The notes: a model not told the origin generated them from the sequence alone. A DNA stretch of 64,000 nucleotides from CALBJU01 sp965247125 (GCA_965247125.1 CBDFGO010000003.1:868001-932000); one strand, 5' to 3'. Positions 52,078-62,461 are shown, numbered from the stretch's first letter. Numbers and translations: made by a program.

Positions 52078-53100
52078 TCAAGCGGGCGATACGCCCAGTC
52101 CCGGACCGGTCGGAAGGCTGATTTCACCTTGATTGAAGGTCAGGCCGGTGAAGGGATCAGAAGCGAGATGCATCTGGCCATCAAGGTCGAGATAATCCAC
52201 GAGTGGGCTCAGATGCGCGGCGGCGGTCAACGCGACTGAACTTTCGATCATGCAGCCAAGCATGACGCTCAGGTCCAATGCTCGGGCAAGATGAATCATT
52301 TTTCTTGCCATGTGAATTCCGCCACTCTTCGCCAGTTTGATGTTGATGCCCGTAGCCGCTCCTGAAAGTTCAATCACATTTTCAGGACTCTGAACACTTT
52401 CGTCAGCAATCAGCGGAGGAACATCAGAGGGTAGAATTCGGCGTAATAAGTGCCAGTCATCTATCTGTTCAGCAGAAATGGGCTGTTCGATAAAGGCCAG
52501 ATTGCAGTCTGCCAGCTTCCGAATCATTTTGGCGGCTACGTCGACCGACCAGCCCGAATTAACGTCTACGCACAGCAGGCCGTCGTATTGCTCTCTGGTT
52601 TTTCGGACGATAGCTTCGTCAAAATCCAGGTTTCCCGAGCCCAATTTCAGCTTCAGAAAGGGAAAAGCACCGACGGCGTCCAGTTGTTCGGCCAATACAT
52701 CGAGATTTTCGGGAATGGGTAAGGCATAACTGCTGATCGGAATGACCCGTGGATCCAGACCGAACAATTCGTAGAGGGGTGCGCCCAGACGCTGCCCCCA
52801 TACATCATGTAACGCCATGTCAACGGCGGCCCTGGCTGTGGACGGACCTTCGGGAAGAGCATCAATAATGGATGCCACGGGTAGCTCCCGCCGAATCAGC
52901 GCATCTTCGAGCATTTCCGAAATACTCTCCACATAAGCTGCCACATCGGATAGTGTGGCCGGATAGTAGGGAGGGAGTGCAGCTTCACCGACGCCCGAAC
53001 CTATTCGTACGAGCGCATTGATTCTTTCCGTGCTCGAGCCGTGTGCGATTCGGAAGGTGTGGTTGAGTTCCAACCGCAATTGCTGTACCTGAACACTCAT
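52078..53100 (-). CDS. Dipeptide epimerase (L-Ala-D/L-Glu epimerase family)
   Basis: This 340-residue enolase-superfamily enzyme has the catalytic lysine motif FLKLKLG, metal ligands in CVDVNSGWS, FIEQP and IADES, and the second lysine in INIKLAKSGG. GCMIESS and DLDGQMHL near the end fit L-Ala-D/L-Glu epimerases, which act on dipeptides from murein breakdown. The position, at the end of a run with mpl, supports a role in murein-peptide recycling. It starts 6 bases after the unknown upstream gene. Confidence 0.88.
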   Translation of the reverse strand: MSVQVQQLRLELNHTFRIAHGSSTERINALVRIGSGVGEAALPPYYPATLSDVAAYVESISEMLEDALIRRELPVASIIDALPEGPSTARAAVDMALHDVWGQRLGAPLYELFGLDPRVIPISSYALPIPENLDVLAEQLDAVGAFPFLKLKLGSGNLDFDEAIVRKTREQYDGLLCVDVNSGWSVDVAAKMIRKLADCNLAFIEQPISAEQIDDWHLLRRILPSDVPPLIADESVQSPENVIELSGAATGINIKLAKSGGIHMARKMIHLARALDLSVMLGCMIESSVALTAAAHLSPLVDYLDLDGQMHLASDPFTGLTFNQGEISLPTGPGLGVSPA

Positions 53101-53106
53101 GTCCCG

Positions 53107-54171
53107 TCAGGCTTTTGGAAAATCAACGTGCAGTCCCGCCTGAATACCGGAGTGGCAGGAGGGAACGAGGCGATCCACCAGGAACGCAGTCAGATCTGCC
53201 GGGCTGTAGCCCGCAGGAACGGATATTCGATTCCTGAATGGACCAATGACAGGGAGTCCGTCGAGCGTGCGATACAGCTTGCGATCAGGTTGGCCCAGAG
53301 CAGGTTCCCCCGCTTCAAAGGCTCCGCCCACGAGGGTCTGGCTCATTTCGATCGCTGAGACGCAAAAAGGAGTTCCGCGGGAGGTTGAAAGCCGTTCCAG
53401 AGAATCTGCGAGCGATGTTGCTCCGGAAAGTGCATCCATATCGCCGATGACTGGATAGAGAACCAGTTGGTTTGGATGTACCCTTTCATCGAATGCCCGG
53501 CGATCACAGCCGTTTACAAGAAAGGTAGCCTGCCTTGATCCAACTCCTGAACGCCAGAGAGCGGCCTGGTGGATTCCCACTGCGTACGCTACCCCTTCGA
53601 AAATGCTCGGATCTGATCCGTTCTCACGCGTTCCAAGCTGAATTCTCGGGCTCAGGGTAGCGCACAGGGACAGCAGTTCAGGGAGGATCGTGAGATGCTC
53701 TGCGTTCTCCGCATACGCCAGATCAAGAAATGGACCTCGTACTCTGAAGACGTCGGTATCTTTTGCTGCCTGGCTCATTACCTCTGCAATTGAGAGTATT
53801 TCGGCGGTAGGGTGTCCGATAAAAAGTGACGACGAATCCCGAACCACCAGTTCGACGGGCGGAACCGCTACAGATAGGTCCTTTGCAGTCTCATCCAGAA
53901 CGAGGTTGAGGGAATCCATGGTCAATCGAATTCGATCGTAGACCCGGGCGCGTTGTGTGGCGCTGCGCCGGCTGGTGCATCCCGCCACAGAGACGGAGCA
54001 TCTAATTTTGTGGATCCCCAAATCCCGGACTCCAGTTTCCAGAGAGGCCTCAATGACCCGCACAGCCGCGGCCTCAACCTCATCAGAGGTAGGGCTGGAT
54101 CCGATCGATGCCAGGACCGCTTCTACAATGCCGGTGATGCCAGTGATATCAGTGATGTCAGTGCTCTCCAT
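53107..54171 (-). CDS. Protein of unknown function between mpl and the dipeptide epimerase
   Basis: I do not recognise this 354-residue protein. It has no signal peptide or membrane segment, so it should be cytosolic. The N-terminus has a short in-frame microrepeat (TDITDITGITGI), which makes the exact start uncertain. Notable stretches are CTSRRSATQRARVYDRIR, VVRDSSSLFIGHPTAE, LVNGCDRRAFDERVHPNQL and IGPFRNRISVPAGYSPADL. It begins 101 bases after mpl and ends 6 bases before the epimerase gene. That places it with murein-peptide recycling, but this is only context. Confidence 0.75.
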   Translation of the reverse strand: MESTDITDITGITGIVEAVLASIGSSPTSDEVEAAAVRVIEASLETGVRDLGIHKIRCSVSVAGCTSRRSATQRARVYDRIRLTMDSLNLVLDETAKDLSVAVPPVELVVRDSSSLFIGHPTAEILSIAEVMSQAAKDTDVFRVRGPFLDLAYAENAEHLTILPELLSLCATLSPRIQLGTRENGSDPSIFEGVAYAVGIHQAALWRSGVGSRQATFLVNGCDRRAFDERVHPNQLVLYPVIGDMDALSGATSLADSLERLSTSRGTPFCVSAIEMSQTLVGGAFEAGEPALGQPDRKLYRTLDGLPVIGPFRNRISVPAGYSPADLTAFLVDRLVPSCHSGIQAGLHVDFPKA

Positions 54172-54272
54172 TCGCCTCCGCTTAGTGGGGCCTGAAACAT
54201 ACTACCCGCAGAGGACGGACTCCACCTCTGATCTGGCTTCTTATCGAGAGACGCTTGGTTCCTACACCGCCG

Positions 54273-55748
54273 CTATCTCTCTTTCAGCCGTGCAATAAGT
54301 GATTCATGGATTCCGCCGAAGCCACCGTTACTCATTATCAGAGCGATATCACCGGGCCTCAATTCTTCGAGGAGCAAGGGCAGCAGATTTTTTGCTCCCT
54401 CCGCCGACTCAGCGACAATTCCCGTTTCTCGGATCCGATGAAGCACCTGGTCAATGTCCATGAAATCCTCCTGCCGGTCATTGTGCCTGAACGGAGGCCT
54501 GCTCATAAAAACGGCCCCCGCCTCTGTGAACGACGTCGAGTAGCCGTCTTCGAAGATTTTTCGGCGACTTGAATTGGAGCGAGGCTCAAATACGGCCACG
54601 ATGCGCCGATCTGGCCAGCGTTCACGCGTGGACTCAACCGTTGCCCGTACAGCTGTAGGATGATGGGCAAAGTCATCGAGTACGATCACACCGGCAACGT
54701 CCCCGCGGATTTGCTGTCGCCTTTGAATACCCAGGAATGAACCGAATCCATTTCTGATATCAGAGATGCTCAAGCCTTCGTCAAGCGCTATCGCAGCTAC
54801 CGCCAAGGCGTTTTGAAGATTATGCCTGCCGCTCAATGGCAACCAGAGTCGGCCGAGAAGAGTGCCCTCCACCAGGAGATCAAAGCGTTGTCCATCGGAT
54901 CCTGTTTCGATACGTACCGCTCTGACATCCAGATCGGACGCACCAAGTCCATAGGTCAGTATTCGACACGTTGCAGATTGTGAAAGGCGCCTCACCTCGG
55001 GATCATCTCCACACAGCACCAGAAGGCCCGAATCTGGAACCGAGGCAGCGAACGCATCGAACGCCTCTCGATAGTCAGACATCGACGAGTAAATGTCGGC
55101 ATGATCAAATTCTACGGAGGTAACTATCGCAGAAGTCGGACGATAGTGCATGAATTTCGGTCGTTTGTCGAAATATGCGGTGTCGTACTCGTCTCCCTCA
55201 ATGATGAAGTGTTCACCGGATCCAACGGCATAACTGACATTTCCATTGTTCATTACGCCGCCGACCAGGAATCCCGGATCGCGTCCGGCCTCCCGGAAGA
55301 CATGTGTCAAAAGGCTCGTCGTCGTCGTTTTACCGTGTGTTCCGGTAACCACCAATGATCGCCGATCCTGGATAAAGAAGTGAGCGACCGCCTCAGGAAG
55401 AGATTGCTGTACGAGGGTGTGATTCCGCGCGAAGACCGCTTCGACGTGCGAGGGAGTACAGGCGTTACCCACGATGATCAGGTCTGAGGCTGGCTGGAGA
55501 TTATCGGCTCCATATCCTTCGTGAATCGGTATTTGCATTTCGGCCAACCGATCGCTCATTGGCGGCCACGTCGCCGAATCAGAACCAGAAACAGAGTATC
55601 CAGACTCATGAAACAGCCCAGCGAGAGATCCCATACCGGTGCCGCAAATTCCAATCAAATAGACAGAGCGGATGTCCCTGGCAGGAGGTACCTCCGGTCT
55701 TTCGAATATTCGGAGGTGTGCGTCCGGAAAATCTGAGAGAGAGCGCAT
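54273..55748 (-). CDS. mpl: UDP-N-acetylmuramate:L-Ala-gamma-D-Glu-mDAP ligase
   Basis: Mpl reattaches the murein tripeptide recovered from the cell wall to UDP-MurNAc. The 491-residue Mur ligase has the P-loop VTGTHGKTTTTSLL, the first-domain motif IGICGTGMGSLAGL and DDFAHHPTAVRAT. The DDFAHHPT form separates Mpl from MurC, which has DDYGHHP. The ATG at 55748 (MRSLSDFPDAH) avoids overlap with the RND gene; the open frame extends to 55862. It follows the efflux operon by 19 bases. Confidence 0.93.
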   Translation of the reverse strand: MRSLSDFPDAHLRIFERPEVPPARDIRSVYLIGICGTGMGSLAGLFHESGYSVSGSDSATWPPMSDRLAEMQIPIHEGYGADNLQPASDLIIVGNACTPSHVEAVFARNHTLVQQSLPEAVAHFFIQDRRSLVVTGTHGKTTTTSLLTHVFREAGRDPGFLVGGVMNNGNVSYAVGSGEHFIIEGDEYDTAYFDKRPKFMHYRPTSAIVTSVEFDHADIYSSMSDYREAFDAFAASVPDSGLLVLCGDDPEVRRLSQSATCRILTYGLGASDLDVRAVRIETGSDGQRFDLLVEGTLLGRLWLPLSGRHNLQNALAVAAIALDEGLSISDIRNGFGSFLGIQRRQQIRGDVAGVIVLDDFAHHPTAVRATVESTRERWPDRRIVAVFEPRSNSSRRKIFEDGYSTSFTEAGAVFMSRPPFRHNDRQEDFMDIDQVLHRIRETGIVAESAEGAKNLLPLLLEELRPGDIALIMSNGGFGGIHESLIARLKER

Positions 55749-55767
55749 CGATCCCTGATAATGCCTG

Positions 55768-58700
55768 CTATGACTGATTCGCCGAATGTCCCGTGTCGAG
55801 ACCTGGCCCTGATCCGGTTTGACCTGTGAACACCATCTGCAGGCGCATGGCAAGTGAGTCAAACACGGAATACATCACGGGGACAATCACCAGCGTCAGA
55901 AACGTTGCAAACGTCAGCCCCGAGATGATCGCTGTACCCATCGGACCCCAGAATTGAGTGTTTTCCGACCCGAATTGGACATTTGGTTGCAGATCGGTCA
56001 ACAATCCGACAAAGTCGATATTAAAACCAAAGGTGAGCGGAATAAGACCGATGATCGTGGTCAGAGCCGTGAGTAGTACGGGCCGCAGTCTTGTAGCGCC
56101 GGCTTCAACGATGGCTTCATGCTTGTCGAGGCCTCGATCGCGAAGCTTCATGGTATAGTCGATCAACACAATATTATTGTTGACTACGATCCCCGCAAGA
56201 GAAATAACCCCAATGAACGTCATCAATCCAAAAGGAGTCCTCGTAAGGATCAGTCCCAGGATGACGCCAATCAAGCTGAACCCAACGGCTACCATGATGA
56301 TGAACGGAGATGATACGTGGTTGAACTGTGCAATCATGATCATAAAGATCAGAGACACACCCACCAACATCACGATGCTCAAGAAGGCAAAACTCTCGGC
56401 CTGCTCTTCGTTCTCTCCCGTATAGGCGGCCGTGTAGCCAGGTGGAAGATTTTCCTCATAGGGTGCAAGAAGCGTCTGAACCTCAGCCAGCACTTGTGCA
56501 TTGTTGTACCCGGGAGCGACCTGGCCCGTGATGACCGCGACTCGCTGAAGATCGAGCCTGGTCACGCTGCCCAGCCCGCCGCCTATTTCGAGGGATGCCA
56601 TTGCGGTCAGTGGAACTTGAGTTCCTTCTTCGAGGACTGTCAAGTTTCTGAGGCTCTCGAGCGAGGCTCGATCTTCCTCGCGGAGGCGAACGATGATGTC
56701 ATACTCATCTTCACCATCCCGATACGTGCCGGCTTCCACACCGTTGATTGCGGAACGCACCGTTGTGGCGATCTGCCTGGTTGACATGTCGAATCGAGCT
56801 GCACGCTCCCGATTTATGTGGACTTTCAGCTCCGGTCGACCGGTATCCAGATTATCCTGAATATCAACAAGGCCAGGGACCGATTGAGTCTCGGAGGCTT
56901 CAACGAGAATACCTTTAATATCGGAGGCGATACGGGAGATGACGCTGAAATCAGCTCCCGTGACCTCAATGTTTACGGGCGCGCCGGTCGGCGGACCATC
57001 CTGATCTTTATCGATCTTTATTTCCGCGCCCGGGATTCCCTGGAACTCCGCGCGAATACGCTCCATGGTTATAAAACTATCCTCTGAGCGGTCGGCGTAG
57101 TCGACCAGATTCATGGTTATTCGCGACCGCTCGGGACTTGCAGCTGTAGCACCAAAGCCTGAGTCGGAGCCGACGCCGACATTCACCATGACGTTTTTAA
57201 TGTTCTCCCTGGACTCATCGTTTCCCTGAAGAAGTGCTTCGAGGCGGCGTCGAGCTTCTTCAGCGATGGCGTTGCTCGCGTCGAGATTCAATCCAAGTGG
57301 GCCCTCTGCCGTCACCATCACCTGGCGCGGAGAGGTTGTCGGAAAGAACTCAACGCCTGTGGGAGCCAGGATGAACATGAAAATGATCAAAATGAGGGAT
57401 CCGACCGATCCATTGAGCAGAATTGATCGGTTGTCAGTCAGAATCAGATGATCGCGTTTCACAAACATCCATCCGAGGACGCCTCCAATAATGATCAGAA
57501 GGGGAAACAGTCCCAAGTTCAGGGCTGTCGCGGCGTCGACATCCTTTTCAAGAAGACGCATTGTGCCAAGAAATGCTGCCGACACGATGGCAAAAATAAC
57601 TCCAACCCGTACACTTCCCAGTCTCCCAAGGAGGACTGCTTCGAACGTGTGAACGAGGATAGCAATGAGGCCGATTCCTATCAGTATCTGCCCCGGAATG
57701 AAGAACACCTGGCTGGCATCATCCCCGAAGGCACTTGAGATAAGCATGCTGATTATGGCAAGGACCAGGCCGATAGTAAAACTACCCAGAGCAAACGAAT
57801 TCCTCAGAAGTGCTCTCGGCGTAGAGTAATCGCGTTCCAGCATCCAATTCAACACCACTCGATACCGCGCGATAAATCGAGGTAAACTCGTCTGAATAAA
57901 TCGATCTCCGATCGGCTTGAAGACTTTGCTATGCACGATCATGACCGTAGGAACGGCGACGACCAGTACCAGGAGGGTCTTCCAGTTTGCAATACCCAGC
58001 GTCAGCGCGAGTATCGCAATCAAAGCAGTAAAGAATCGGCGCGCGAACAAGGGACGTTCTTTTTCATCTTCACCATCCAGCCTTACGAAGATTCCCGTTA
58101 TCACCGGGTTGATGATGATGGCAACGAATAACGAGCACAACAGAGTGATGATGAGGGTGAGAGGCATCCAACTCATGAACTCACCGATAATCCCGGGCCA
58201 GAACAACATGGGGGCAAACACCGCGACGGTGGTCAACGTCGATGCGATCACAGCACCCGCTACCTCCGCCGTTCCCAACCGAGCGGCTTCGAATCTTGAA
58301 TGTCCTTCTTCCCGGAAGCGATAAATATTTTCGACAATTACTATCGCGTTGTCTACCAACATTCCCAGGGCGATGATCATCGAAAACAGAATGATAAAAT
58401 TGAGCGTGTAGCCCATCGCCTGAAACACAGAAAACGATATGAACATGGATAACGGAATCGCTATTCCTACCAGGACTGCATTTCTGGCACCCAGAAAGAA
58501 GAGTAAAACGGCGATTACGAAGATCAGGCCGCTGATAATGTTGTTTTCGAGGTCGGTGATAAGGTCCTCGACGAACACTGATTGATCACCAGTGATAATC
58601 ATCTGCGTGCCAGAAGGGAAGGCATACGCGTCTAAAACGGCGCCCACCTCGTCCACCGTTTCCAGGATATTATCTCCAGTGCGCTTCTTTACGTTCAGCC

Positions 58701-59595
58701 TGATAACCTGATTTATTGCCTGTTGAATTTCGGGTAAATCATAAAGTTCATCGTTTGCATCGGTCTCCTTGTAGATGGCCAGGCGCGAGTAAGAGACCCG
58801 TTCTTTAAATCCAAAATCTACCTCGGCTACATCGCGTACGTAGACTGGAATACCACCGGGGCTCTTGATTACGATATCGTTGAGTTCCTGCGGATTTTGA
58901 ATCTCTCCATCGACCCGGACGAGAAAGTTCAGTTCGTCTACATCTATCGAGCCGCCTGGCAGATTCGTATTCTCGTCAAACACGGCCGTGACGAGATCAG
59001 AGAAGGTCAAATTGTAGCCCTGCAGCCGCGCAAGATCGACGTTGATCTGCACCTCGCGATCGAGCCCTCCAATCAGGTCCACGGCCAGAACACTCGGAAT
59101 GGCTTCGAGCTGATCTTCGAGCTCTTCCGCAACTCTCTTCAGGCGGGTGAGGGGGTAGGGCGCAGAGAGGTTAATACTCAGTATGGGGAATTCTGACAGG
59201 TCGATTTCGTTGACCATGGGTTCTTCCACGTCCGTCGGCAGATCAGCTTTGGCTACATCGACCTTGTCCCTGACCTTCGCAAAGGCATCGTCGATGGATA
59301 TATCCGGCTCAAATTCGACGACAATATTGGAGACGCCCTCGGTTGAGGTGGAGCGGATGGCTTTAATGCCGGTGATGCCCTTGATCTCACTCTCTATGTG
59401 CTGCGTAATAAGTGATTCTACATCGTCGGGAGCAACTCCTGGATAGATCGTGGTGACCACGATATTTGGAATCTCTATCGAAGGATTGGCTTCCTTAGGA
59501 ATCGTGACGTAGCTGTAAATACCACCAAGAGTCAGGACCATCGTAAGAACGAGAATAGTCGTTCTGTATTTGATGGCGGTATCCGTGATAATCAT
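55768..59595 (-). CDS. RND efflux permease with an extra multi-helix insert
   Basis: This is an AcrB-like pump of 1275 residues; most are 1030-1070. The first half is ordinary: TM1 at about 13-31, TM2-TM6 at about 352-500, with GMLVDNAIVIVENI in TM4. Only one Asp (415) is present where AcrB has two. Between TM6 and TM7 lies an insert of about 220 residues (505-725) with about six hydrophobic segments (521-538, 541-556, 603-622, 632-655, 663-679, 692-712). TM7 and the second periplasmic half then follow normally. It is the inner-membrane part of a tripartite pump with the two upstream genes. Confidence 0.9.
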   Translation of the reverse strand: MIITDTAIKYRTTILVLTMVLTLGGIYSYVTIPKEANPSIEIPNIVVTTIYPGVAPDDVESLITQHIESEIKGITGIKAIRSTSTEGVSNIVVEFEPDISIDDAFAKVRDKVDVAKADLPTDVEEPMVNEIDLSEFPILSINLSAPYPLTRLKRVAEELEDQLEAIPSVLAVDLIGGLDREVQINVDLARLQGYNLTFSDLVTAVFDENTNLPGGSIDVDELNFLVRVDGEIQNPQELNDIVIKSPGGIPVYVRDVAEVDFGFKERVSYSRLAIYKETDANDELYDLPEIQQAINQVIRLNVKKRTGDNILETVDEVGAVLDAYAFPSGTQMIITGDQSVFVEDLITDLENNIISGLIFVIAVLLFFLGARNAVLVGIAIPLSMFISFSVFQAMGYTLNFIILFSMIIALGMLVDNAIVIVENIYRFREEGHSRFEAARLGTAEVAGAVIASTLTTVAVFAPMLFWPGIIGEFMSWMPLTLIITLLCSLFVAIIINPVITGIFVRLDGEDEKERPLFARRFFTALIAILALTLGIANWKTLLVLVVAVPTVMIVHSKVFKPIGDRFIQTSLPRFIARYRVVLNWMLERDYSTPRALLRNSFALGSFTIGLVLAIISMLISSAFGDDASQVFFIPGQILIGIGLIAILVHTFEAVLLGRLGSVRVGVIFAIVSAAFLGTMRLLEKDVDAATALNLGLFPLLIIIGGVLGWMFVKRDHLILTDNRSILLNGSVGSLILIIFMFILAPTGVEFFPTTSPRQVMVTAEGPLGLNLDASNAIAEEARRRLEALLQGNDESRENIKNVMVNVGVGSDSGFGATAASPERSRITMNLVDYADRSEDSFITMERIRAEFQGIPGAEIKIDKDQDGPPTGAPVNIEVTGADFSVISRIASDIKGILVEASETQSVPGLVDIQDNLDTGRPELKVHINRERAARFDMSTRQIATTVRSAINGVEAGTYRDGEDEYDIIVRLREEDRASLESLRNLTVLEEGTQVPLTAMASLEIGGGLGSVTRLDLQRVAVITGQVAPGYNNAQVLAEVQTLLAPYEENLPPGYTAAYTGENEEQAESFAFLSIVMLVGVSLIFMIMIAQFNHVSSPFIIMVAVGFSLIGVILGLILTRTPFGLMTFIGVISLAGIVVNNNIVLIDYTMKLRDRGLDKHEAIVEAGATRLRPVLLTALTTIIGLIPLTFGFNIDFVGLLTDLQPNVQFGSENTQFWGPMGTAIISGLTFATFLTLVIVPVMYSVFDSLAMRLQMVFTGQTGSGPGLDTGHSANQS

Positions 59596-59644
59596 TGGTT
59601 CTCAAGTATGGGAATATTTAAATAGGGAGGTGGATGCGAGGCTA

Positions 59645-60772
59645 TCAGGATGCGTCGTTGACAATATCCAGGAGGTCTCCTTCCGTGACCATCGTCTGCC
59701 CAGTTGTGATAACCTGATCACCATCGCTCAGACCCGACTCAATCACTGTCAGACCTCCGTAGGAGGCTCCCAGGACAATGGGACGTAGTTCTGCAGAGGG
59801 CCCGTTCGTCGCGTCCAACCTGACGATGTAGACACTCGATCCAGTCTCATCACGCAGAATTGACGTCTGTGGGAGGACCAACTTATCGGTGAGTACTCGT
59901 CTGGTGACGAAAACGTCTGCGATCATCTCAGGCTTGAGCGTCCTGTCCGGATTTGTGATTTCAACCTCGATCGTAAACGTCCGATTCTGCGGGTGGATAA
60001 CGCTTCCGACAAATGAGATTGAGGAAGTCATGACCAGTCCACCGTACGATCTGAAAGAGATCTCTACGGAATTTCCCAGTCGAATGTCTGCAGAATATCT
60101 CTCTGGAACACCTGCGTTCACTTTCAGATGAGAGGTATCGACGATGCGCGCGACGGGACTCCCGGGAACAACCTGCTCTCCTTTTTCCGCGAAGCGTTCC
60201 TCGATTGTCCCGTTGAAGGGAGCTCGAACAAACGTGTTTTCAAACTGCTGCTCGGCCTGTGCGACAGCGGCATTTGCTTGAGCCAACGCTGCGTTGGCTT
60301 CATTCAACTGAGCCCTGACGCTTTCGAATTCAATCGCCGAAATGATGGAGTCCTGAAACAGCGGCTGCTGCCTGCGATAGGTGTCTTCTGCCAGATTCGC
60401 GCGTGCCTCGACAGAATTAAGATTGGCTGAAGCTTGATCCAGGATTGCGCGAATCAGGCGGTCATCGAGGCGAGCAACCACTTTGCCCTTTTCTACGAGT
60501 GACCCCAGTTCGAGAAGCTCTACTACCGTTCCAGCGGACTGGGCGGAAAGAGAAGCGTCACTTGGCGCAGAAACCGTGCCCGTGATAGGAATGACTTCCT
60601 CAAACGAGGTCAGCTCGACAAAAAGTGTGTTCACCCTAACCGTTCGATTCGTCGATACGACGGTCTGCTGGGTAGAATCGTCGGCGGTTTCGGTGCCACC
60701 ACACGCAGCGAGGATGAAAGCTAGCGCAGCTAGTGAAGCTAAAGAGAGGACGTTGTTTCTTTTGCGGTACAT
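59645..60772 (-). CDS. RND efflux membrane fusion lipoprotein (HlyD/AcrA family)
   Basis: This 375-residue periplasmic adaptor links the pump to the outer-membrane channel. The lipobox AFILAAC gives a lipid-anchored Cys near residue 24. A lipoyl-like half (VVELLELGSLVEKGKVVARL), a helical hairpin (NEANAALAQANAAVAQAEQ) and the second lipoyl half (APFNGTIEERFAEKGEQV) follow in order. The ATG at 60772 (MYRKRNN) is chosen over an in-frame GTG at 60784. The pump gene follows after 49 bases. Confidence 0.93.
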   Translation of the reverse strand: MYRKRNNVLSLASLAALAFILAACGGTETADDSTQQTVVSTNRTVRVNTLFVELTSFEEVIPITGTVSAPSDASLSAQSAGTVVELLELGSLVEKGKVVARLDDRLIRAILDQASANLNSVEARANLAEDTYRRQQPLFQDSIISAIEFESVRAQLNEANAALAQANAAVAQAEQQFENTFVRAPFNGTIEERFAEKGEQVVPGSPVARIVDTSHLKVNAGVPERYSADIRLGNSVEISFRSYGGLVMTSSISFVGSVIHPQNRTFTIEVEITNPDRTLKPEMIADVFVTRRVLTDKLVLPQTSILRDETGSSVYIVRLDATNGPSAELRPIVLGASYGGLTVIESGLSDGDQVITTGQTMVTEGDLLDIVNDAS

Positions 60773-60820
60773 GAATTTAATCACCAGGGAGCTTCGAGAT
60801 TATTTGGTCTGAGTATTGAA

Positions 60821-62461
60821 TTACGATCCGTTCTGCGCGGACCCTCCAATAGAGGTTTCGTATTTGCTGAAGGCGACCAGATAGTCGTGGACAGCCTGTA
60901 AATAGTTGAGTCGAGTTTGATCCAGCTGATCGGATGCTTCTCGCACTTCGAGGGGCGTTGCGACACCTTCCTTCAGGCGTGCTTCCGCGTATTCGAAATT
61001 CAACTCGGCCCGCGCGACGTTTCGGCGTTGGCCGACCATACGCGTCCGCGCGGCGCGGACGCTCCTCAGCGATTGTCCTACTTCCAGCCGGATTGATTGA
61101 TGAAGAAATTCAACATTGTTCTCAGCCTGCTGGACCGATATTTTTCGCTGCTGGATGCGCCGATGAGTGGCCAGTCCATTAAAGATGTTCCAGGAGAGTC
61201 GGAAACCTACGCTTACGCTGCGGTCCCAGTAGGACGTGTCGAAATAGCCGCTCTCGGACGTGGTAAACGAAAATGGATCACCGTCGAGCGACGAGACGTT
61301 CTGGCGATTATCCGGGACGTTACCCAACCAGTTGAAGTTTGCGAAGGCGCTCAGGTTGGGAAGGTAGTCCGCTTTGGCAACCTGCAGTTGAATTTTCTCC
61401 AACTCGATGCCGATGGTGGCCTGTTCAAGATCGGGTCGTTTTTCGAGCGCGGCGCGCGTTGCTTCGCCGGGAGAAACCAGAAGCAGTTCCTCTTTCAGGT
61501 CAGATTCGAGATTTCCCCTGAGATCAAGGACGCGATCAGCGGGTATTCCGAGTAACAGTGTAATAACGTCACGGGACGCTGCTGATTGTACCGCCGCCTG
61601 TACCAGCTGCGTCTCCAAATTGGAAACCTCAACCTCTGCTGAGAGTCGCTGAAATTTCGGAGTCGTCCCCTGGGCAACCTGTCTGGACACTTCCTGTAAA
61701 GTGCGCTTTGCCCTGGCGACACTCAATTCCACGACTCGCTCTTGTTCTTCCGCCAGAAGGGAACCGTACCAGGCAGATTTTACGTCTTCGACCAAGACCT
61801 GTTCTTCACGAGTGATCGCGAGCGTATTAAAGGGTCCCAGCCACTTGGAAGCACCTACTGCCCCAAGAATGATCCGACCATCGAACAATTTTTGCTCGAT
61901 TGACAGTCCAGTCAGATACACATTCGGCACACTGAAAGGATTGTCTCCCGTGTCGAGAACGACACCTGCACGATCATAACCCTGGGCTTGCCTGAAAAAG
62001 AACTCCTGAATGGATATGGGATTGGAATCTCCATCAGAATCAGTTCTGGCCTGCTCGTTGAACGACAACCAATCAAGAAATCCAAGTGTTTCGAAAAGCC
62101 CCCCGGCTTGAGAGCCTGCGAAGGGATTTGCAGAGCGGACGTTACGTGTGTACGACGAGTTTAAGTCGATGAGTGGAAACAGCTCTGCCCATCCTTCTTT
62201 GACCTGTGCTTCGGCAAATCTCAGATCCAGCTTTGTATTCTGAAGAGCCAGATTCTGAACGAGAGCAATCTGAATTGCTTCATCCAGGGTTAACACGACC
62301 GGTCCATCTTGGGTTTGAGCGAAGCCAGGTTGTGAGTTAACAGTTGCGAGAAAGAGGACCACCATAAAAAGTGATAACGCTCTTACGCTGACCTTTCGAT
62401 ATGCTTTCACTGGTGACTGATTGAATGGAAGATGATTGGAGTAGTTGAGGAGGTTAGTCAT
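60821..62461 (-). CDS. TolC-family outer-membrane channel
   Basis: This 546-residue protein is an outer-membrane efflux channel. A signal peptide (SLFMVVLFLATVNS to FAQ) is preceded by about 25 extra residues. The repeat start LDEAIQIALVQNLALQ and long heptad-rich helices in both halves are typical of the OEP fold. Its ATG overlaps the TetR stop (TAATG), so regulator and channel are translated together. It probably works with the adaptor and pump encoded next. Confidence 0.93.
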   Translation of the reverse strand: MTNLLNYSNHLPFNQSPVKAYRKVSVRALSLFMVVLFLATVNSQPGFAQTQDGPVVLTLDEAIQIALVQNLALQNTKLDLRFAEAQVKEGWAELFPLIDLNSSYTRNVRSANPFAGSQAGGLFETLGFLDWLSFNEQARTDSDGDSNPISIQEFFFRQAQGYDRAGVVLDTGDNPFSVPNVYLTGLSIEQKLFDGRIILGAVGASKWLGPFNTLAITREEQVLVEDVKSAWYGSLLAEEQERVVELSVARAKRTLQEVSRQVAQGTTPKFQRLSAEVEVSNLETQLVQAAVQSAASRDVITLLLGIPADRVLDLRGNLESDLKEELLLVSPGEATRAALEKRPDLEQATIGIELEKIQLQVAKADYLPNLSAFANFNWLGNVPDNRQNVSSLDGDPFSFTTSESGYFDTSYWDRSVSVGFRLSWNIFNGLATHRRIQQRKISVQQAENNVEFLHQSIRLEVGQSLRSVRAARTRMVGQRRNVARAELNFEYAEARLKEGVATPLEVREASDQLDQTRLNYLQAVHDYLVAFSKYETSIGGSAQNGS

